A stretch of 64,000 nt of DNA from Zygnema cylindricum. Taxonomy: Eukaryota; Streptophyta; Zygnematophyceae; Zygnematales; Zygnemataceae. The notes below the pieces were generated by a model. The model was given only the letters and a program-made list of their open reading frames with translations, was not told where the DNA came from and searched no databases. The stretch lies in the NCBI GenBank assembly GCA_037447655.1, contig JBBHKE010000063.1, positions 78,466 to 142,465 on the forward strand. Direction: 5' to 3'. Positions within the stretch are counted from its first letter, which is position 1. Each line of letters begins with the position of its first letter. The position numbers and the translations under genes were made by a program. This document shows positions 59,925 through 64,000 of the stretch, piece by piece.

Positions 59925-61170
59925 ACACCTAGATGTAAGTAAGTGTAACATTCCATTAAACGAAAAGAGGGTTCGTTATTGGATGACGTATGTTTTCGTA
60001 CAATGACGTACAGAGCCGTACCATATTTTTTTTGTCAGACAAACATCGTTTCTGGAAAGCTGTCGGGAAGCTCCAATGATATAGGCGTAGTTCTTGACAA
60101 TTGGATATTTCACTTTTTGACATCCGCGAAGCAATCGCGCACATCATCTAGTGGGCCCTAACTCTCCTTGGTACACGTAGAAAAGAAAAAAAATATATAC
60201 TTTGAACAAGCGATCACAAGCGTGCACGTCGTACATGCCATGTGCCTCCTGCCACGCTGAATGCAAGTCAGCGGAAAATATCCTCGCACGCTCCATCTGA
60301 CATCCACCAACATTGAAAGTTTGCCTCGTCATTTTGCCATTCTCTTTCAAAATTTCGATTTCCATATTCAAAATCAAAATGTGGCCGAAAAATTTACGTA
60401 TGAATCATTAACTACCTCCGATCGTACAAATATTCTATTTGTAGATTATTTAAAGAGTTTACTTGGACTCTAACCCATGTGGCGCCAAACATAATTGAGG
60501 AATGTTTGTTACTGGCTTGACAAAATGGAGCAGACTTCCAGTAAACCTTGTCAGTAGACTTTTTTGTACATTTACTGGGACCTCCTAATGGAATGTTACA
60601 CTATGTGCTATGATGGACTGCTAATGAATCCTTTCCACCTTTTAGAGGCCAGGTGGATGCATATCTACTAGAATCTGCCATAAAATATTTGGCGAAAGAA
60701 ATCCTGTCAAGCTTTATTTATCTACCGTTGAGATTCGTGGTTTGCCTTTGTTTTTTTTGTTTTGTTTGTGGGTTGTCTGTAAAGTCTTGTTTGTACAATG
60801 AGATACCGTAGTACTCTTGTAAATATTTTACTATACAGAATATACAGTGGGAAAATCTCTAATGATGTTAAAAATCTCACACAAAATTGAGTGGTTTCAC
60901 CTATACGAAGACACGTATGCAAAAACTACAGTGCGTACAGTATTGTGCGTACAGTACTGTACAAATACTACAGTAGAAAGTCCTGTAGTTAATTGGCACA
61001 ATCTGATGTAAAATTGGCCTCAAATCCGTACAACTATTGGCAACTCCTGATGGAGAAACGCCCATAGATATGAACCGAGATCCTAAAAGTACGAACACAT
61101 CGTACGAATATCGCACGTATGAAAATCATGAGACGTCCACTAGGGACAATAATAGCGATACTCTGTGAAC
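59925..61170. other. Gene-free spacer
   Basis: No gene or clear repeat recognised in this stretch. Confidence 0.5.
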
Positions 61171-61435
61171 CATAGTTCAAAAGTAGGTGAAAGTAGGCCT
61201 ATAGAATATGCCTCATGTACGCAAAATATACAATATGACCTTAAGACCCTTATTGTATTGGTCCCAAAATGATAAAAAAAGTAACAGGGTTGAGTTGAAC
61301 ATCGTTCGATAGAGAATAAAACGTCATCGGACGGTCATTGGTCAACATATAGATCTAAGAAGATCACATGAAAAGCCCATAACAGGACTTGCGCCTACCA
61401 AAGGCCTACTATAAAACGCCTACTTTTGAATTATG
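61171..61435. mobile_element. hAT-like MITE (H2), short form
   Basis: 265 bp with ends CATAGTTCAAAAGTAGGTG and CGCCTACTTTTGAATTATG and a perfect 8 bp duplication CTGTGAAC (61163-61170, 61436-61443). An internal-deletion relative of 43089-43738. Confidence 0.92.
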
Positions 61436-61534
61436 CTGTGAACTGTATTACAACGTATATAAATTATGCGCCTTATGCGCCTGAAATTTCGTACGTTATG
61501 AATTTTTTACGGAAGGACCGTACGACATTCAAAA

Positions 61535-62081
61535 GCTACACTGCGAATCGTTATTAGTGTCAAAGTTTAAATAATGTTTAAGAAAATTTACCGTTAATTA
61601 ATGCTAATTAATAATTTGAATTTTATTTAAAAAAATGTGTATTCTAATTTCGACATTATGTTAATTTGGGAACAGCAAAAATGGAATATTCGCCGTTAGA
61701 TTATACACATTATTATATAAATCCATACAAAATATTAGAAATTGTACGCCGTTGTAAAATTTAAATATCCGTACATGTCATACTAATTTACGTGTCAAAC
61801 TAATCCCGATTTTTTAGTGCGCGTTCCCATGCGTGCGCGTCTGATTTAATTCATTTTTTGTAAAATTTTCGTTTGAAAAGGTACATTTATGTACGGTCTG
61901 ACATCGACCGTACACCACACTATTTATATCTTATTGTATTTTCGTTCTTTACTCTATTTTGTACGGTACCTTAATTGACGTCAAGGAAAAATTAAAATCA
62001 TGTATCATTTTTGAGGAAAAAAATCAAAATTTTAAGAACCCAAATTAGGGACTTTGACATTAATAACGATTCACGGTGTAC
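61535..62081. mobile_element. MITE, R1 family, long inverted ends
   Basis: About 30 bp terminal inverted repeats (CTACACTGCGAATCGTTATT and the complement of AATAACGATTCACGGTGTAC, extending through GTCAAAGT). The interior has GGTCTGACATCGACCGTAC shared with the 37.9 kb copy. No clear target duplication. Confidence 0.65.
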
Positions 62082-62217
62082 AATTCATCGCCAATCGCTA
62101 TTACAGTAAAGGAATAAATAGCAGAAAATAAAAAATTGGTGTTATTAACGCTAATTGGGAAAAAAAAAACAAAAAAAACATATTTGCTAATTAATCATTA
62201 ACTCTAAGTGCACATTC

Positions 62218-63230
62218 CCATGTAACCGGAACTTTAATCTTGTAACTTTGTTTCTACCGAAGATTCTCCGTACAGATTTTAGGGCATTGCGATGTAAGCT
62301 CAAATAAATTGTTATTTCAAAAAGTGATAAGCGTAGACATGTACGAAACATGTGACAAATAAACGGTACATACAATGTTGCGAAACTTCCACTCGGCTTC
62401 AATTTCAGGCGTCCACTCGCACGCTATACAGTTTTTGTAACTTCCCAATGTTTGTACGCCACATTGTTGACGTGGAGGCATTGCAGACATGGAGGCATTG
62501 CAGATGTTTAGAGTTTGTGACATTGTGATGTCACGCACGTCACGCTCAACGTTGACAGCGCCGACGAAACAAATTCTTTACTTTCTACATAGTTTTCCGA
62601 TTGTATTTTTCTGTCTTGTCTTACTCTGCTTGCCATCGAAATACGCCATAAGATGGTAAAAAAAATTGTTTTCGGAGATCTTTCATTTTATACCATTATA
62701 GACGTTTTTCGTTACAAGAATTGTGAGATAGACGCGGTAGTGGGAGAGGGAGAGAAAGAGAGGCGCTTTCACGGACTTCGCTTTTGCGAAATGGAGTCCG
62801 TTGGTCGAGACCCCTCCACGACCCCTGTATGGAAAAAAAAACACGGAAAAAAAATCACGCACAGGCTGAAAACGTGCAGTGGGTTTTTTTTTGGTACTCC
62901 ATGCACAAAAGTTGTTAAAAATTTCCGACACGTGCGACAACATCTGCCTCTTCGTTCACTTCAGTGAACTATATTTAAAATCACCTCGAGGTGATTTTAA
63001 ATATAGTTTAAAGATGAGCTGAAAGTACGTGAAAGTGGGTCGAAAGGCGCTAGAGGACAGACTGCATTGCGCTAGACATCAAACTGTAATACATGTAAAG
63101 TTTTAAGGCAACGCAACTTGTACGGTGGAAAATTCAACTTTTAGCTACGGTTGCAGATTTTCATTTTTTTCCAAGTTATAGAGGAGAACGACATAAAATA
63201 ATTGTAACTTTAGCACATGGGAAAGTGCCC
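62218..63230. mobile_element. PIF/Harbinger-like MITE (P1), diverged
   Basis: 1013 bp, ends GTGCACATTCCCATGT and the complement ACATGGGAAAGTGCCC, flanked by TAA (62215-62217, 63231-63233). The interior keeps the P1 order (GATGTTTAGAGTTTGTGACATT, GATGAGCTG). Contains a 42 bp palindrome absent from its relatives. Confidence 0.8.
62967..63008. repeat. Perfect 42 bp palindrome
   Basis: Uninterrupted inverted repeat without spacer, centred on CTCGAG (62985-62990); left arm AACTATATTTAAAATCACCT, then C. Confidence 0.97.
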
Positions 63231-63364
63231 TAATTTGGGTTTTTTCGAATTATAAATGCCTGCCGTATTGATGTCTACATCAATATATGTATCCATACAA
63301 AATTTGACAATTCGTATGCCAAAATCTGAATGTTCGAGTTTGCGTCTCTTTTCACATGCGTCCG

Positions 63365-63915
63365 CAATTACATCAAATGCCTTTTTGTACATTTGTATTT
63401 CAAAAAGTACATTTTGGTACGGAAAAAACTGTCCATACATCACACTATAAACATTGCGGTGTGCTTCCGTTGTTATCGCTAATTAAAAAAATAACCCTAA
63501 ACGACGTAAAGGAAAAAATAGAATTATTGATTGTATTTCAGGTTTTTTTTTTTTTAAAGGGCACCGAATTAGCGATATTTACTCTAATAGCGATTGGCGG
63601 TGTAGTGTAAAGTACACCGCGAATTGTGATTAGAGTAAATAACGCTAATTCGGTCGCTCGAAATTTTGACTCTATCACGTCAAATAGAGTAAATGATTCT
63701 AATTTTTTCTTTATTCTATTTAAGGTAAGGTTTAATTAGCGTAAAAAATTATAATATTGGTTAATTTTAAATAGTGTGGAATACGGATGACGTCAGACTG
63801 TGCGAAATTGTACCTTTATAAGTAAAAAAGTACGAATATTGATTTAATAGAATCGCTCTTGCTCGTGAAATCGCACTAAACAAAAAATCAATCACATCGA
63901 AGAAAAGCGGTTCGC
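63365..63915. mobile_element. Two R1-family fragments, head to head
   Basis: ATAGCGATTGGCGGTGTA (63590-63607) meets GTACACCGCGAATTGTGAT (63614-63632). The right part to about 63900 is the reverse complement of 39600-39900. Outer limits not resolved. Confidence 0.5.
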
Positions 63916-64000
63916 ATAACTCTCGTCCGTCGACAGCATCGTCGTCAGTGTGAACATTAACTGACATTCAGCGCGGCAAATAGTTCTAACGTCATAATGA

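Overview
The window is nuclear DNA from a plant (streptophyte). Evidence: spliced genes of plant type, Ty1/copia and Ty3/gypsy retrotransposons of plant type, many small non-autonomous DNA transposons, and a peroxisomal 4-coumarate:CoA ligase-like enzyme. I cannot fix the lineage from sequence alone. The 11-exon ligase gene and the very T/C-rich introns do not look like a typical angiosperm gene. Only two host protein genes are convincing. The rest is repeat-derived or unassigned AT-rich spacer.

Layout. 1-5.2 kb: minus-strand Copia remnant (with a second Copia joined at its end) inserted into a minus-strand gypsy remnant. 5.2-11.6 kb: plus-strand LTR element that codes only Gag and protease and then reaches a polypurine tract, so it looks non-autonomous (TR-GAG type). 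11.6-12.06 kb: LTR-like repeat carrying a tRNA-like segment. 12.06-15.3 kb: spacer. 15.465-26.043 kb: complete 11-exon ligase gene (540 codons, C-terminal SRL). Its introns hold kilobase-scale polypyrimidine tracts, minisatellites and nested MITEs. 26-33.1 kb: spacer. 33.16-35.244 kb: intronless minus-strand protein kinase related to the CDPK/PEPKR2 group. 35.2-49.4 kb: MITE-rich spacer, a roughly 490 bp GA microsatellite, a hAT transposase remnant, and a 511 bp TRIM at 42.515-43.025 kb. 49.4-59.92 kb: two further Copia remnants, one in a chained LTR-internal-LTR-internal arrangement. 60-64 kb: more MITEs and a perfect 42 bp palindrome.

The most interesting item is the TRIM. It has 222-223 bp LTRs, a 66 bp interior, an iMet-type primer binding site abutting the first LTR and a perfect 5 bp target duplication. 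Each LTR carries a tRNA-like sequence, and the copy in the second LTR pairs fully as a cloverleaf. This is a tRNA analogue of the 5S-carrying Cassandra design. Other tRNA-like segments occur in LTR-like repeats near 11.8 and 50.6 kb and beside the GA microsatellite at 42.2 kb. A second window-wide pattern is the abundance of short, exactly abutting tandem duplications (25-420 bp).

The two host genes show no evident functional link: one activates carboxylic acids as CoA esters, probably in peroxisomes, and the other is a signalling kinase.
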